Below, piece by piece: positions 26,027-34,470 of a stretch of 44,248 nt of DNA. Below the pieces are notes generated by a model. It did not search any database and was not told the DNA's origin. It was given only the letters and a program-made list of their open reading frames with translations. Source of the stretch: Bacteroidales bacterium (GTDB lineage Bacteria; Bacteroidota; Bacteroidia; Bacteroidales; F082); contig JAGCPH010000054.1 in NCBI GenBank assembly GCA_017645275.1, forward strand, positions 1-44,248. Reading direction: 5' to 3'. A program made the position numbers and the translations under genes. The first letter of the stretch is position 1. The number at the start of each line of letters is the position of its first letter.

Positions 26027-27180
26027 TGGGACTGAGAAACTATATCGATAAAATCAAGCCAAACTTCGAGCAAGGCGGCAAATTTGCCAAATTTCACTCG
26101 ACTTTTGAGGCGTTTGAGACATTCCTATACACGCCAAACCGTGTGACAAGCAGAGGTGTACATATCCGTCACTATGCCGACATGAAACGTAACATGATTT
26201 ATGTGCTCATCGCCTTGATTCCATGCTTCCTGTTCGGGACGTGGAACATCGGATACCAGCATTATCTGTCACTTGGCGAAGATGTAACATTCTGGCACAC
26301 ATTCGGTTACGGACTTTTGAAGATAATTCCGCTATACCTTGTAAGCTATATCGTCGGCCTGACCATCGAGTTCACTTTTGCGGAGATACGTCACGAAGAA
26401 GTGAACGAAGGCTATTTCGTGACCGGCTTCCTGATTCCGCTTATCATGCCTGTGGAAGTGCCGCTCTGGATGCTTGCCTTGGCGGTGGCTTTTGCAGTAA
26501 TCATTGGCAAAGAGGTGTTTGGCGGCAGCGGGATGAACGTAGTGAATCCCGCGTTGCTTGCGAGAGCGTTCCTGTTCTTCGCCTACCCTTCCAAGATGAC
26601 GGGCGACAGCGTGTGGATTGCTGAAAAAGCTGACGCTTACAGCGGTGCCACCCCACTCGGAACCATCTTCAACGGAGGCACCGTCAACGACCTGCCAAGT
26701 CTGACAGAGATGTTTGTTGGGACGATACCTGGAAGCATTGGAGAAACATCTAAAATCGCAATTTTAATTGGAGCTATATTCTTGATACTCAATGGAATAG
26801 TTAGTTTAAGAATCATAGCTGCGACATTCTTGGGAGCTGTGTCTATGGGATTGTTTTTCAATGCCTTAGGCACAACGCCAGCCATGGAAGTCCCATATTA
26901 CTATCATCTCTGGATGGGAGGATTTTTGTTCGGCACCTTCTTCATGGCTACCGACCCTGTGACGGCAGCACAGACCAACATCGGAAAATGGATTTACGGC
27001 TTTCTGGTGGGAGCCATCGCGATACTGATTCGTGTGGCAAATCCTGGCTATCCCGAAGGAATGATGCTCTCTATACTGCTGATGAACGTCTTCGCCCCTC
27101 TCATCGACTGGTGCGTGGTAGCTATCAATATCCGCAAACGCAAGAAACGCTGGGCGGCAGCAGAAAGGAGGACAAAATGA
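26026..27180 (+). CDS. nqrB: Na+-NQR membrane subunit B
   Basis: A 384-aa membrane protein with about ten hydrophobic segments and the covalent FMN site SGATPLG, threonine 209. Other landmarks are the N-terminal cytosolic stretch ending RDMK-like (HIRHYADMKRNM), EVNEGYFVTGFLIPLIMP, GMNVVNPALLARAFLFFAYP and FFMATDPVTAAQTNIGKW. The ATG overlaps the nqrA stop by one base; a GTG one codon upstream is less likely. It is homologous to RnfD upstream. It carries the riboflavin/FMN part of the Na+ pathway. Confidence 0.95.
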   Translation: MGLRNYIDKIKPNFEQGGKFAKFHSTFEAFETFLYTPNRVTSRGVHIRHYADMKRNMIYVLIALIPCFLFGTWNIGYQHYLSLGEDVTFWHTFGYGLLKIIPLYLVSYIVGLTIEFTFAEIRHEEVNEGYFVTGFLIPLIMPVEVPLWMLALAVAFAVIIGKEVFGGSGMNVVNPALLARAFLFFAYPSKMTGDSVWIAEKADAYSGATPLGTIFNGGTVNDLPSLTEMFVGTIPGSIGETSKIAILIGAIFLILNGIVSLRIIAATFLGAVSMGLFFNALGTTPAMEVPYYYHLWMGGFLFGTFFMATDPVTAAQTNIGKWIYGFLVGAIAILIRVANPGYPEGMMLSILLMNVFAPLIDWCVVAINIRKRKKRWAAAERRTK

Positions 27181-27734
27181 GCGACAGATATATCTTCCGT
27201 TACATCATCATCCTGGTGCTGATAGTGTCGGTGCTCCTCTCGGGCGCGGCCTTACTGCTGAAGCCTTATCAGGACATGAACAAGAAGAATGAGCAGCGTA
27301 TCAACATCTTGAAAGCGGCAGGAATTACTGGCGTTGACAACAAAAATGCCGAGCAGCTTTACAAGCAGCACTGCACTGCCGAGCACGACAGCGACCTACC
27401 TTATTATATAATAGACGGCAAAATCACAGTCATCCCGATGCAAGGAAACGGCTTGTGGGGCCCAATATGGGGCTATATCGGGCTTTCGGAAGACTATCAG
27501 ACGGTGATAGGTGCTGTTTTCGACCACAAATCAGAGACACCAGGATTGGGTGCCGAGATAACTTCTGAGCATTTCCAGAGCCAGTTTTCAGGTCGAAAAA
27601 TGCAAAAAAGCGGAGATGACTACTCTGTCGAAGTCGATGCGATAGCAGGTGCGACACGCACGTCGGATGGAGTTAAGAATATGATTACTAACACTTTAGA
27701 GGCTTACAAGCCAGTTTTTAAAGGCAATGAGTAA
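27177..27734 (+). CDS. nqrC: Na+-NQR subunit C (covalent FMN, periplasmic)
   Basis: A 185-aa NqrC with an N-terminal membrane helix (about 8-28) and a periplasmic FMN_bind domain. The flavinylation motif is [10 protein letters not shown], with the acceptor threonine at residue 160, and the conserved ETPGLGAEI loop is present. The ATG overlaps the nqrB stop as ATGA and follows an AGGAGG ribosome-binding site. It is shorter than proteobacterial NqrC (about 255 aa), lacking part of the region before the flavin domain. It is a homologue of RnfG. Confidence 0.94.
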   Translation: MSDRYIFRYIIILVLIVSVLLSGAALLLKPYQDMNKKNEQRINILKAAGITGVDNKNAEQLYKQHCTAEHDSDLPYYIIDGKITVIPMQGNGLWGPIWGYIGLSEDYQTVIGAVFDHKSETPGLGAEITSEHFQSQFSGRKMQKSGDDYSVEVDAIAGATRTSDGVKNMITNTLEAYKPVFKGNE

Positions 27735-28332
27735 GAATTTGAACTTGATAACGGCTCCTTTGCGCAAGGCCAACCCGATCACGGTGCTGATTCTGGGCAT
27801 CTGCTCCTCGCTGGCGGTCACGGCGAAGCTGAAGCCCGCTATAGTGATGGCTCTGTCGGTGACGGTGGTGACAGCCCTGTCAAACCTCGTTATCTCATTG
27901 TTACGCAAGGGAATACCGTCGAAGATACGTATCATAGTGCAGCTCATAGTAGTCGCCACTTTGGTGATTTTGGTAGACCAGTTTTTGAAGGCTTTCATGT
28001 ACGACGTGAGCAAACAACTCTCTGTGTTTGTTGGACTTATCATCACCAACTGCATCGTAATGGGACGTCTGGAGGCATACGCGATGTCGCACTCGCCATG
28101 GGAGTCGTTCCTTGACGGCATAGGCAACGGCTTGGGTTACGGCATGATTCTCGTCATTGTGGCGTTTTTCCGTGAGCTGTTGGGCTCCGGCACATTGTTT
28201 GGCTACCAAGTTATCCCGCAAGGACTTTACGATTTTGGATATATGAACAACGGCTTGATGATTTTACCACCTATGGCATTGATAATCATTGGAATAATCA
28301 TCTGGCTACAAAAACCTGAGGAGGAGAAATGA
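27727..28332 (+). CDS. nqrD: Na+-NQR membrane subunit D
   Basis: A 201-aa protein with six membrane segments, overlapping nqrC by 8 nt, the same arrangement as rnfE over rnfG upstream. Signatures are [28 protein letters not shown] and [16 protein letters not shown]. NqrD and NqrE form the pseudo-symmetric core that holds the intramembrane iron-sulfur centre; the cysteines in the GIC and NC motifs are kept. Confidence 0.95.
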   Translation: MSKNLNLITAPLRKANPITVLILGICSSLAVTAKLKPAIVMALSVTVVTALSNLVISLLRKGIPSKIRIIVQLIVVATLVILVDQFLKAFMYDVSKQLSVFVGLIITNCIVMGRLEAYAMSHSPWESFLDGIGNGLGYGMILVIVAFFRELLGSGTLFGYQVIPQGLYDFGYMNNGLMILPPMALIIIGIIIWLQKPEEEK

Positions 28333-28946
28333 TGGACACGCTAGGACTTTTCTTCCGTTCGATTTTCATCGACAACATGGTTTTCGCATATTTCCTCGGG
28401 ATGTGCTCATTCCTTGCCGTCTCGAAAAACGTGAAGACCTCATTCGGACTCGGCGTGGCTGTCACCTTCGTGCTAATCGTCACAGTACCAGTAAATTACC
28501 TTCTCGACAGATATGTCTTGTCGGAAGGCGCGTTAGCCTGGCTGAGTCCAAAATTTGCCGATGTATCATTAGATTTCTTGAGTTTCATCCTCTTCATCGC
28601 CATCATCGCCGCCATAGTGCAGATTTTGGAGATGGTGATTGAGAAATACAGCCCATCATTATACAATTCGTTGGGCATTTTCCTCCCTTTGATAGCCGTC
28701 AACTGCGCGATTTTAGGCGCGAGCCTTTTTATGCAGGAGAAACACTTCACCTCTGTGGGTCAATCACTTGCATACGGATTCGGTTCAGGAATTGGCTGGC
28801 TCATCGCGATAGTAGGCATCGCTGCCATCAGGGAAAAGATCAGGTATTCGAAGATACCAAAACGCTTGCAAGGCACTGGTATCGCATTCATTATCACAGG
28901 TTTAATGGGAATTGCCTTCATGGCGTTCCTTGGAATTAGTTTTTAA
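28329..28946 (+). CDS. nqrE: Na+-NQR membrane subunit E
   Basis: A 205-aa protein with six membrane segments and the signatures [18 protein letters not shown] near the start and [13 protein letters not shown] in the middle, each with the core cysteine. Two adjacent ATGs (28329 and 28332) are possible. The first overlaps the nqrD stop and follows a good GAGGAG site. It is homologous to RnfA. Confidence 0.95.
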   Translation: MMDTLGLFFRSIFIDNMVFAYFLGMCSFLAVSKNVKTSFGLGVAVTFVLIVTVPVNYLLDRYVLSEGALAWLSPKFADVSLDFLSFILFIAIIAAIVQILEMVIEKYSPSLYNSLGIFLPLIAVNCAILGASLFMQEKHFTSVGQSLAYGFGSGIGWLIAIVGIAAIREKIRYSKIPKRLQGTGIAFIITGLMGIAFMAFLGISF

Positions 28947-28948
28947 AA

Positions 28949-30193
28949 ATGAGCACGACATCAATCATCATAACATCCGTCATCGTTTTCTTAGTCACAG
29001 TGCTGATTCCTGTGATTTTGCTCGTTTTTGTAAGAAAAAAGCTTACGCCCAAGGGCAATGTCAGGATAAACATCAACGAGGAGCGCGATTTGGAGGTGAA
29101 ACCAGGCAATTCGTTGTTGCAGACCCTCGCAGAAGAGCAGATTTTCCTGCCGTCGGCATGTGGTGGCAAAGGCAACTGCGGGATGTGCAAATGTCAGGTC
29201 TTTGAAGGCGGAGGCAGCATCTTACCCACCGAAAAAGGCTTTTTCAGCCGCAGAGAGCAGCTTGACCATTGGAGGCTAGGCTGTCAGGTGAAAGTGCGCG
29301 AAGACCTTAAAGTAGGCATCAATCCGGCGATTTTCGGCATCAAGAAATACGAATGCACGGTGGTGAGCAACAGAAATGTAGCCACATTCATCAAGGAATT
29401 CGTGGTGAAGCTGCCGGAAGGTGAGCATCTCGACTTTCTGTCGGGCGGTTACATCCAGATTGATGTGCCGCAGTGCAACGTGAGATATTCAGATTTTGCT
29501 ATAGAAGACGAGTATCGCAACGACTGGGAGAAGTTCCACATGTTCGACCTCGTGATGAAGAATCTTGAGCCTCAGTTCAGGGCATATTCGATGGCCAACC
29601 ATCCTGCCGAGAACAACATCATCATGCTCAATGTGCGTATCGCCACGCCGCCTTTTGACAGGAAACACGGCGGGTTTATGAAAGTCAATCCGGGCGTTTG
29701 CTCATCATATATATATTCGCTCAAACCAGGCGACAAGGTCACCATCAGCGGGCCTTACGGCGAGTTCCACATCAAAGACACCGACAAAGAGATTATCTTC
29801 ATCGGCGGCGGCGCTGGAATGGCTCCTATGCGCTCGCATATCCTCGACCTGTTCCTCACCAAGCACACACAGCGCAAAGTCTCGTTCTGGTACGGTGGAC
29901 GCTCGCTACGTGAGCTGTTTTATATCGACGATTTCAAGAAGATTGAAGCCGACAACCCGAACTTTAAATTCAACATAGCGCTGTCGTCGCCGTTGCCAGA
30001 AGACAACTGGAACGGCTACGTCGGCAATATCCACGAGGTGCTGTTGGAGAATTACCTCAAGAATCACAAAGAGCCTGAGGAGATAGAGTATTATCTCTGC
30101 GGTCCGCTTATGATGACGCAGGCTGTGCTCTCGATGCTTGACAGTCTCGGTGTGCCGAAGGAAAACATACTTTTCGACGATTTTGGTGCCTAA
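28949..30193 (+). CDS. nqrF: Na+-NQR subunit F (NADH-oxidising flavoprotein)
   Basis: A 414-aa NqrF and the electron entry point of the pump. It has one N-terminal membrane helix (about 5-28), then a [2Fe-2S] ferredoxin domain with Cys71, Cys77, Cys80 and Cys112, almost the same positions as in Vibrio cholerae. An FAD domain (RAYSMANHP from residue 211) and an NADH-binding domain (FIGGGAGMAPMRSHILDLF, YYLCGPLMMTQAV) follow. All catalytic motifs are intact, so the downstream end of the long cluster is functional. A hairpin terminator lies directly after the stop. Confidence 0.96.
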   Translation: MSTTSIIITSVIVFLVTVLIPVILLVFVRKKLTPKGNVRININEERDLEVKPGNSLLQTLAEEQIFLPSACGGKGNCGMCKCQVFEGGGSILPTEKGFFSRREQLDHWRLGCQVKVREDLKVGINPAIFGIKKYECTVVSNRNVATFIKEFVVKLPEGEHLDFLSGGYIQIDVPQCNVRYSDFAIEDEYRNDWEKFHMFDLVMKNLEPQFRAYSMANHPAENNIIMLNVRIATPPFDRKHGGFMKVNPGVCSSYIYSLKPGDKVTISGPYGEFHIKDTDKEIIFIGGGAGMAPMRSHILDLFLTKHTQRKVSFWYGGRSLRELFYIDDFKKIEADNPNFKFNIALSSPLPEDNWNGYVGNIHEVLLENYLKNHKEPEEIEYYLCGPLMMTQAVLSMLDSLGVPKENILFDDFGA

Positions 30194-30194
30194 A

Positions 30195-30219
30195 TTTCAC
30201 CCCTAGGGGCGAAATTTTT
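30195..30219 (+). terminator. Terminator after nqrF
   Basis: TTTC-A-CCCC TA GGGG-C-GAAA forms an almost perfect stem with one A/C mismatch, followed by TTTTT. It starts one base after the nqrF stop and probably ends the rnf-protease-nqr transcript. Confidence 0.75.
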
Positions 30220-30340
30220 ACCCCTAAAAACGGCACTTTCACCCCAAAACTGGGTGTAAAAAATTTTCATTCACCCCTAAAAACGGCATATTCACCCCTA
30301 AATAGGCATTTTTATCCCAAATTTCACCCCACTCACCCCA
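30195..30340. repeat. Array of degenerate CACCCC-containing repeats
   Basis: About eight copies of a (T)TTCACCCC(TAAA) core lie in 146 bases. ACCCCTAAAAACGGCA occurs exactly twice, at 30220-30235 and 30273-30288. The first copy is part of the terminator hairpin. A second hairpin, CACCC/GGGTG, lies at 30240-30256. Spacing is irregular (roughly 8-32 bases), so this is not a CRISPR. Confidence 0.8.
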
Positions 30341-30367
30341 AAAAATTTTATGGGTTAAAATACTACG

Positions 30368-30375
30368 TATTTTTG
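30368..30375 (+). promoter_or_regulatory. -7 promoter element for the acyl-CoA ligase gene
   Basis: TATTTTTG, matching TAnnTTTG, 22 nt upstream of the ligase ATG. It sits just downstream of the CACCCC repeat array. No clear -33 element was seen. Confidence 0.55.
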
Positions 30376-30397
30376 CACCGTTTTTAAAGCAGTAAAG

Positions 30398-32170
30398 ATG
30401 GAAGAGAAACGCATTTTTGACATTCTGACGACTTATTTACAGAAACATCCTGACCAGCAGGTGGCTCTCGCCAAGAAAGACAACGGCGAATGGAAGAAAT
30501 ACAGCATCCAGGAATATGTGGAGACGACCAACATCATAAGCTATGCGCTTATCAAGTTAGGCATACAGAAAGATGACAAGGTGGCTATCATCAGCAGCAA
30601 CCGTCCAGAGTGGAACATTTTGGACATGGCTATCCAGCAGGTGGGCGCCGTCACAGTGCCGATCTACCCTACTATCAGCAAGGAAGACTACTGCGTTGTC
30701 ATCAACAACAGCGAGGCTAAGTTCGTGATGGTCGAGGGGTTATGCGTTTTGAACAAAATCGAGGATATCATCAACGACATCCCGTCGCTGAAGATGATTT
30801 ACACCTTCGTGAAACGCGGTGACTACCCTATCTGGGCCGACTTGCTTCAGATGGGTCGCGACAACCAAGATCCTGAGGAACTTGAGCGCAGAAAAGCAGC
30901 CGTCAAGCCAACAGATTGTGCCACAATACTTTACACCTCAGGCACCACAGGCACTCCGAAGGGCGTGATGCTGTCGCATTACAACATCTTGAGCCAGATC
31001 GAGAACCTGCGTCAGACGCCGTCGCCGACTTCGACACGCGCGTTGAGCTTCCTCCCTATCTGCCACGCTTACGAGAGAACGTTGACTTATCTGTATCAAT
31101 ACCTTGGCATGTCAGTGTATTACGCTGAGAGCGTCGCCACCATCGCCAACGACATGAAAGAGATTCATCCTACGATGATGACATGCGTGCCTCGTTTGCT
31201 GGAAAAGATTTATCTGAAGGTAAGACAGTCTGGACAGAGCCAGAAAGGCTTGGCAAAGGCTATATTCTACTGGGCAATGAACCTTGCCGAGCAATACACC
31301 GTCGACGGACGCAGCTGGTTCTACAACCAGAAGCTGAAAATCGCTGATGCGTTGGTTTACAAGAAGATACGAGACAAACTCGGTGCTGACTGCTTCGACA
31401 TCATAGTGTCGGGAGCTGCAAGTATACAACGACAGATCAGTGCATTTTTCTCAGCCATCAAGATGCCAGTGTATGAAGGCTACGGCATGACAGAATGCTC
31501 ACCTGTCATCTGCACCAGCTCCAACGTGCCACATGGTCGCGAAGCCGGATATGTAGGTCCTGCATTGCCAGGCGTAGAGGTGAAAATCGCTGAAAACGGC
31601 GAGATTATCTGCCGCGGACACAACGTGATGATGGGCTATTACAAACAGCCGGAGCTGACAGCTGAAGTCATCGACAAAGACGGCTGGTTCCACACCGGCG
31701 ACCTCGGAGAGTTCAACCAATACGGCAGTTTGAAGATCACTGGCCGCATGAAGAACCTCTTCAAGACCTCTTTAGGAAAATATATCAACCCAGATATAAT
31801 CGAAAACAAATTCACCGAGTCAGGATTCTTCGAAAACGTGGTGGTGCTTGGCGAAAACGAGAAATTCGCCGCCGCTTTGATAGTGCCGGACTTCGGATTT
31901 TTGAAAGACTGGTGCACAAAACACGAGATCAAATACACCACCAACGAGGAGATGCTCAACATGAAAGAGGTGAAAGACCGTTTGACAAAGGAAGTTCAGA
32001 AAATCAACGCTTTCTTCGGCGACACCGAAAAAGTCAAGCGATTCAAATTCATCGCTGATGAGTGGTCAACGGCAAACGGCATCCTCACTCCTACTCTTAA
32101 GGTGAAACGCTCTGTTATTCTTGACAGATACAAAGATGTGATTACAAGAATGTATCAGGGAGGGGATTGA
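30398..32170 (+). CDS. fadD: Long-chain fatty acid-CoA ligase (AMP-forming)
   Basis: A 590-aa cytoplasmic or membrane-peripheral enzyme that activates fatty acids through an acyl-adenylate to acyl-CoA. The AMP-binding P-loop motif ILYTSGTTGTPKGVMLSH lies near residues 177-194. The linker motif YEGYGMTECSPV, the DKDGWFHTGDLGEF motif and the TGRMKNLFKTSLGKYI segment with the catalytic-lysine region follow in order. Length and the FLPICHAYERT stretch fit the FAA1/long-chain group common in Bacteroidota. It stands alone between the repeat array and a convergent terminator. The gene symbol indicates function rather than proven orthology to the Escherichia coli gene. Confidence 0.9.
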   Translation: MEEKRIFDILTTYLQKHPDQQVALAKKDNGEWKKYSIQEYVETTNIISYALIKLGIQKDDKVAIISSNRPEWNILDMAIQQVGAVTVPIYPTISKEDYCVVINNSEAKFVMVEGLCVLNKIEDIINDIPSLKMIYTFVKRGDYPIWADLLQMGRDNQDPEELERRKAAVKPTDCATILYTSGTTGTPKGVMLSHYNILSQIENLRQTPSPTSTRALSFLPICHAYERTLTYLYQYLGMSVYYAESVATIANDMKEIHPTMMTCVPRLLEKIYLKVRQSGQSQKGLAKAIFYWAMNLAEQYTVDGRSWFYNQKLKIADALVYKKIRDKLGADCFDIIVSGAASIQRQISAFFSAIKMPVYEGYGMTECSPVICTSSNVPHGREAGYVGPALPGVEVKIAENGEIICRGHNVMMGYYKQPELTAEVIDKDGWFHTGDLGEFNQYGSLKITGRMKNLFKTSLGKYINPDIIENKFTESGFFENVVVLGENEKFAAALIVPDFGFLKDWCTKHEIKYTTNEEMLNMKEVKDRLTKEVQKINAFFGDTEKVKRFKFIADEWSTANGILTPTLKVKRSVILDRYKDVITRMYQGGD

Positions 32171-32173
32171 TTA

Positions 32174-32243
32174 GTTTAGAGTTTAGAGTTTAGAGTTGAG
32201 AGTGTAGAGTTGAGAGTAGTTTTAAAGTTGAGAGTTTAAAGTT
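32174..32243. repeat. Heptad tandem repeat tract (GTTTAGA-like)
   Basis: About ten imperfect 7-base units (GTTTAGA, GTTGAGA, GTGTAGA, GTTTAAA) run from the ligase stop to the shared terminator. They are similar in style to the tract at 7661-7691. Confidence 0.85.
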
Positions 32244-32274
32244 GAGACGGTTTGGTGACCGTCTCATTTTTATT
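32244..32274. terminator. Bidirectional terminator between ligase and histidine kinase genes
   Basis: An 8-bp perfect stem, GAGACGGT / ACCGTCTC, with a 6-base loop and a T-rich tail (ATTTTTATTT) that overlaps the histidine kinase stop codon. It serves the plus-strand ligase well; the minus-strand side has fewer Ts. Confidence 0.85.
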
Positions 32275-33127
32275 TAAAGATAATTGCAAATTTTGTCATA
32301 GAGCTGTCGCTTTGGACGAGGGTAAGGTTTCCGTTGTGTTTTGTCATTATTTGGCGGGAAACGCTGAGTCCGATGCCGGAGCCGGTTTGTTTGGTAGTGT
32401 AGAACGGCACGAATATCTCGTCTATTTGCCTTAGCGGGATTGGTTTTCCGTTGTTTGTTACGTAAATCACAGTCTGGTCGTCTTTGTTGAGCGCCGCGCT
32501 GATGCGGATGGAATTAGCTTCAGCCTGAATAGCGTTTTTGATGAGGTTGTTGAACACCTGAATTATCTGGCCTTCATCAGCATAAACCAGCAAATCATCA
32601 GTTTTTGCAGTGTAAGTGAGTGTTACTCCTTGTGCGGCGCAGTTGGCTTCATTGAGACGCAGCACTCTATCGATCAACTCATTGACCATCACAGCCTTAC
32701 GGACAGGCTGAGCCACTTTGGTGAAGCTGCGGTACGACTCCACGAAACGAATGAGATCCTTGGATGAAGCTGAGATTGTCTCGAGACCAGCTTTCACGTC
32801 GAGGTTTTCGTCTTTTGAGAGGGCGTCGCTCAGCGAGGCGATAGGCGCGACGGTGTTCATGATTTCGTGCGTCATCACGCGGAACAGCTTGCTCCACGAT
32901 GCCTCTTCGTTGATGGCACGGCGACGCTCGAAGACGCTGCGAACACGGTTCAAGGTGCGGTTCAGCTTGGTGTTTTCACGAAAACGGAAGTTCAGCACAT
33001 CGTCGTCAATTGAATCGATAATATATGCTATTTTGCGGTTGTCGTGCCTTTTGACGAGCCATGCTGTGACGAGGACGCTGATGACGGTAGCAGCCACGAT
33101 TATCAAGATCCAAATCCAGGTGCTCAT
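32270..33127 (-). CDS. Membrane-anchored sensor histidine kinase, minimal NtrY/NtrB-like
   Basis: A 285-aa kinase with a single N-terminal membrane helix (about 4-25) and almost no periplasmic part, then a coiled linker. The phosphoacceptor His87 lies in RVMTHEIMNTVAPI. A HATPase domain follows, with an N-box (NNLIKNAIQAEAN, Asn194/Asn198) and G-box (TGSGIGLSVSRQIM). No PAS, HAMP or sensor domain is visible, so it probably senses at the membrane or through a partner. Its start overlaps the response-regulator stop by 4 nt (ATGA), marking the two as cognate. In Bacteroidota this kinase type is typically paired with sigma-54 activators. Confidence 0.9.
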   Translation of the reverse strand: MSTWIWILIIVAATVISVLVTAWLVKRHDNRKIAYIIDSIDDDVLNFRFRENTKLNRTLNRVRSVFERRRAINEEASWSKLFRVMTHEIMNTVAPIASLSDALSKDENLDVKAGLETISASSKDLIRFVESYRSFTKVAQPVRKAVMVNELIDRVLRLNEANCAAQGVTLTYTAKTDDLLVYADEGQIIQVFNNLIKNAIQAEANSIRISAALNKDDQTVIYVTNNGKPIPLRQIDEIFVPFYTTKQTGSGIGLSVSRQIMTKHNGNLTLVQSDSSMTKFAIIFK

Positions 33128-34467
33128 ATTCCGTATTTTTTGAGGCGGTTGTACAATGTAGGACGACTGATTTTCAATGCTTTAGCCACGAGTGAGAGGT
33201 TGCCGTTGTATTTCTTCATCGCATCGCGGATAACCTGCTCCTCTGCATCTTCCAGAGAGACGTTTTGGCGCAAGTTCATCACGCCAAGTAATTCATTATC
33301 AGCAATTTGGAAGTCAGAAGGAAGTAAAGTCTCGTTATCCGACATGATTACAGCTTTCTCGATGCGGCTCTGCAACTCGCGGATGTTGCCTTTCCATTGG
33401 CAGTTTTGCAATAATTCATGTGCGTCATCCGAGATATTTTTCGCCTGACGGTGATATTTCTCTGCAAAACTTTTGACAAAAAGCATTGATAATGAAGCGA
33501 TTTCGTCGGTACGCTCGCGCAACGGCGGCAGATGCAGCGTCATCGTGTTGATGCGATAGTAGAGGTCTTCGCGGAAGCGGCCTTCTTTGACCATCTCGGC
33601 GAGATCCATGTTGGTGGCGCAAATCAGACGTATGTCGACAGGGATTGACTTGGTGTCCCCCACCCTTGTGATTGTGCGGTTTTGCAGCACCCTCAGCAGT
33701 TTTGCCTGCTGACTAAGCGGAATGTTGCCAATCTCATCAAGGAATAGTGTGGTGCCGTTGGCTTGCTCGAACTTACCGACATGGTCGGAATGCGCATCGG
33801 TGAAGGCACCTTTGACGTGGCCGAACATCTCGCTTTCGAAGAGTGTCTCGGTGATTGCGCCTATGTCGACGCTGACCATTTTCTTTGCGGAACGCGTTGA
33901 TAATCTGTGGATTTCATTAGCCAGCACATCTTTTCCCGTGCCGTTTTCGCCAGTAATGAGCACGGTGGCTTCGGTCGGAGCGATCCTCTCGACCATGCGA
34001 TGCAGCTCGACCATCTTTTCGCTGCTGCCCCATTGCATAAACTGCCTGACAGGTTCCTCATCTGCGGAAGCGATGTGACGGTGTTTCTTCGCCGCTTTCT
34101 CAAGAGTGTCAATGAGTTTGGCGTTGTCCCAAGGCTTCACGATGAAGTCGAACGCGCCACGTTTCATGCCTTCGACGGCCAGCGCAATGTCGGCATAAGC
34201 GGTGAAAAGCACCACCTCGACATCTGAAAAGCGTTTTTTAATCTCCGAAAGCCAAAACAGTCCTTCGTTGCCGGTGTTGATGTCGGTGTCGAAGTTCATG
34301 TCGAGCAGCAGCACGTCGGGCTTGAACGTCTGCATGGTGCTGACGAGGCTTTTCGGCGATTCTATCAGCTGGACGTCGGAGAAGCGTATCGGCAGCAGTA
34401 TCTTTAGCGCGGAGCGGATGCCGGCGTTGTCGTCGAGGACTAGGATTTTCGCTTTAATGAGAGACAT
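33124..34467 (-). CDS. Sigma-54-dependent response regulator, NtrC family
   Basis: A 447-aa regulator. The receiver domain (about 5-125) has Asp12/Asp13, phospho-acceptor Asp56 and Lys111. The AAA+ domain (about 145-380) has Walker A GENGTGKD at 173-180 and Walker B TTLFLDE near 239. The loop that contacts sigma-54 reads GAFTDA (220-225) instead of the canonical GAFTGA, keeping the key Phe and Thr. A Fis-type helix-turn-helix closes the protein (SLVAKALKISRPTLYNRLKKYGI). It starts 3 nt after the hipA stop and overlaps the kinase downstream. Targets are unknown; the ABC permease genes nearby are plausible. Confidence 0.93.
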   Translation of the reverse strand: MSLIKAKILVLDDNAGIRSALKILLPIRFSDVQLIESPKSLVSTMQTFKPDVLLLDMNFDTDINTGNEGLFWLSEIKKRFSDVEVVLFTAYADIALAVEGMKRGAFDFIVKPWDNAKLIDTLEKAAKKHRHIASADEEPVRQFMQWGSSEKMVELHRMVERIAPTEATVLITGENGTGKDVLANEIHRLSTRSAKKMVSVDIGAITETLFESEMFGHVKGAFTDAHSDHVGKFEQANGTTLFLDEIGNIPLSQQAKLLRVLQNRTITRVGDTKSIPVDIRLICATNMDLAEMVKEGRFREDLYYRINTMTLHLPPLRERTDEIASLSMLFVKSFAEKYHRQAKNISDDAHELLQNCQWKGNIRELQSRIEKAVIMSDNETLLPSDFQIADNELLGVMNLRQNVSLEDAEEQVIRDAMKKYNGNLSLVAKALKISRPTLYNRLKKYGI

Positions 34468-34470
34468 AAC

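Noticed and set aside
30195-30340. CRISPR array
   Set aside because: Repeat units are degenerate, spacing is irregular and short, and no cas genes are nearby.
30398-32170. Non-ribosomal peptide or siderophore adenylation enzyme
   Set aside because: Motif spacing, length and the FAA1-type segments fit a stand-alone long-chain acyl-CoA ligase, and no carrier protein or other synthase gene is nearby.
32174-32243. Structured RNA or riboswitch
   Set aside because: The sequence is a simple heptad repeat with no stable pairing and lies downstream of, not before, a gene on its strand.
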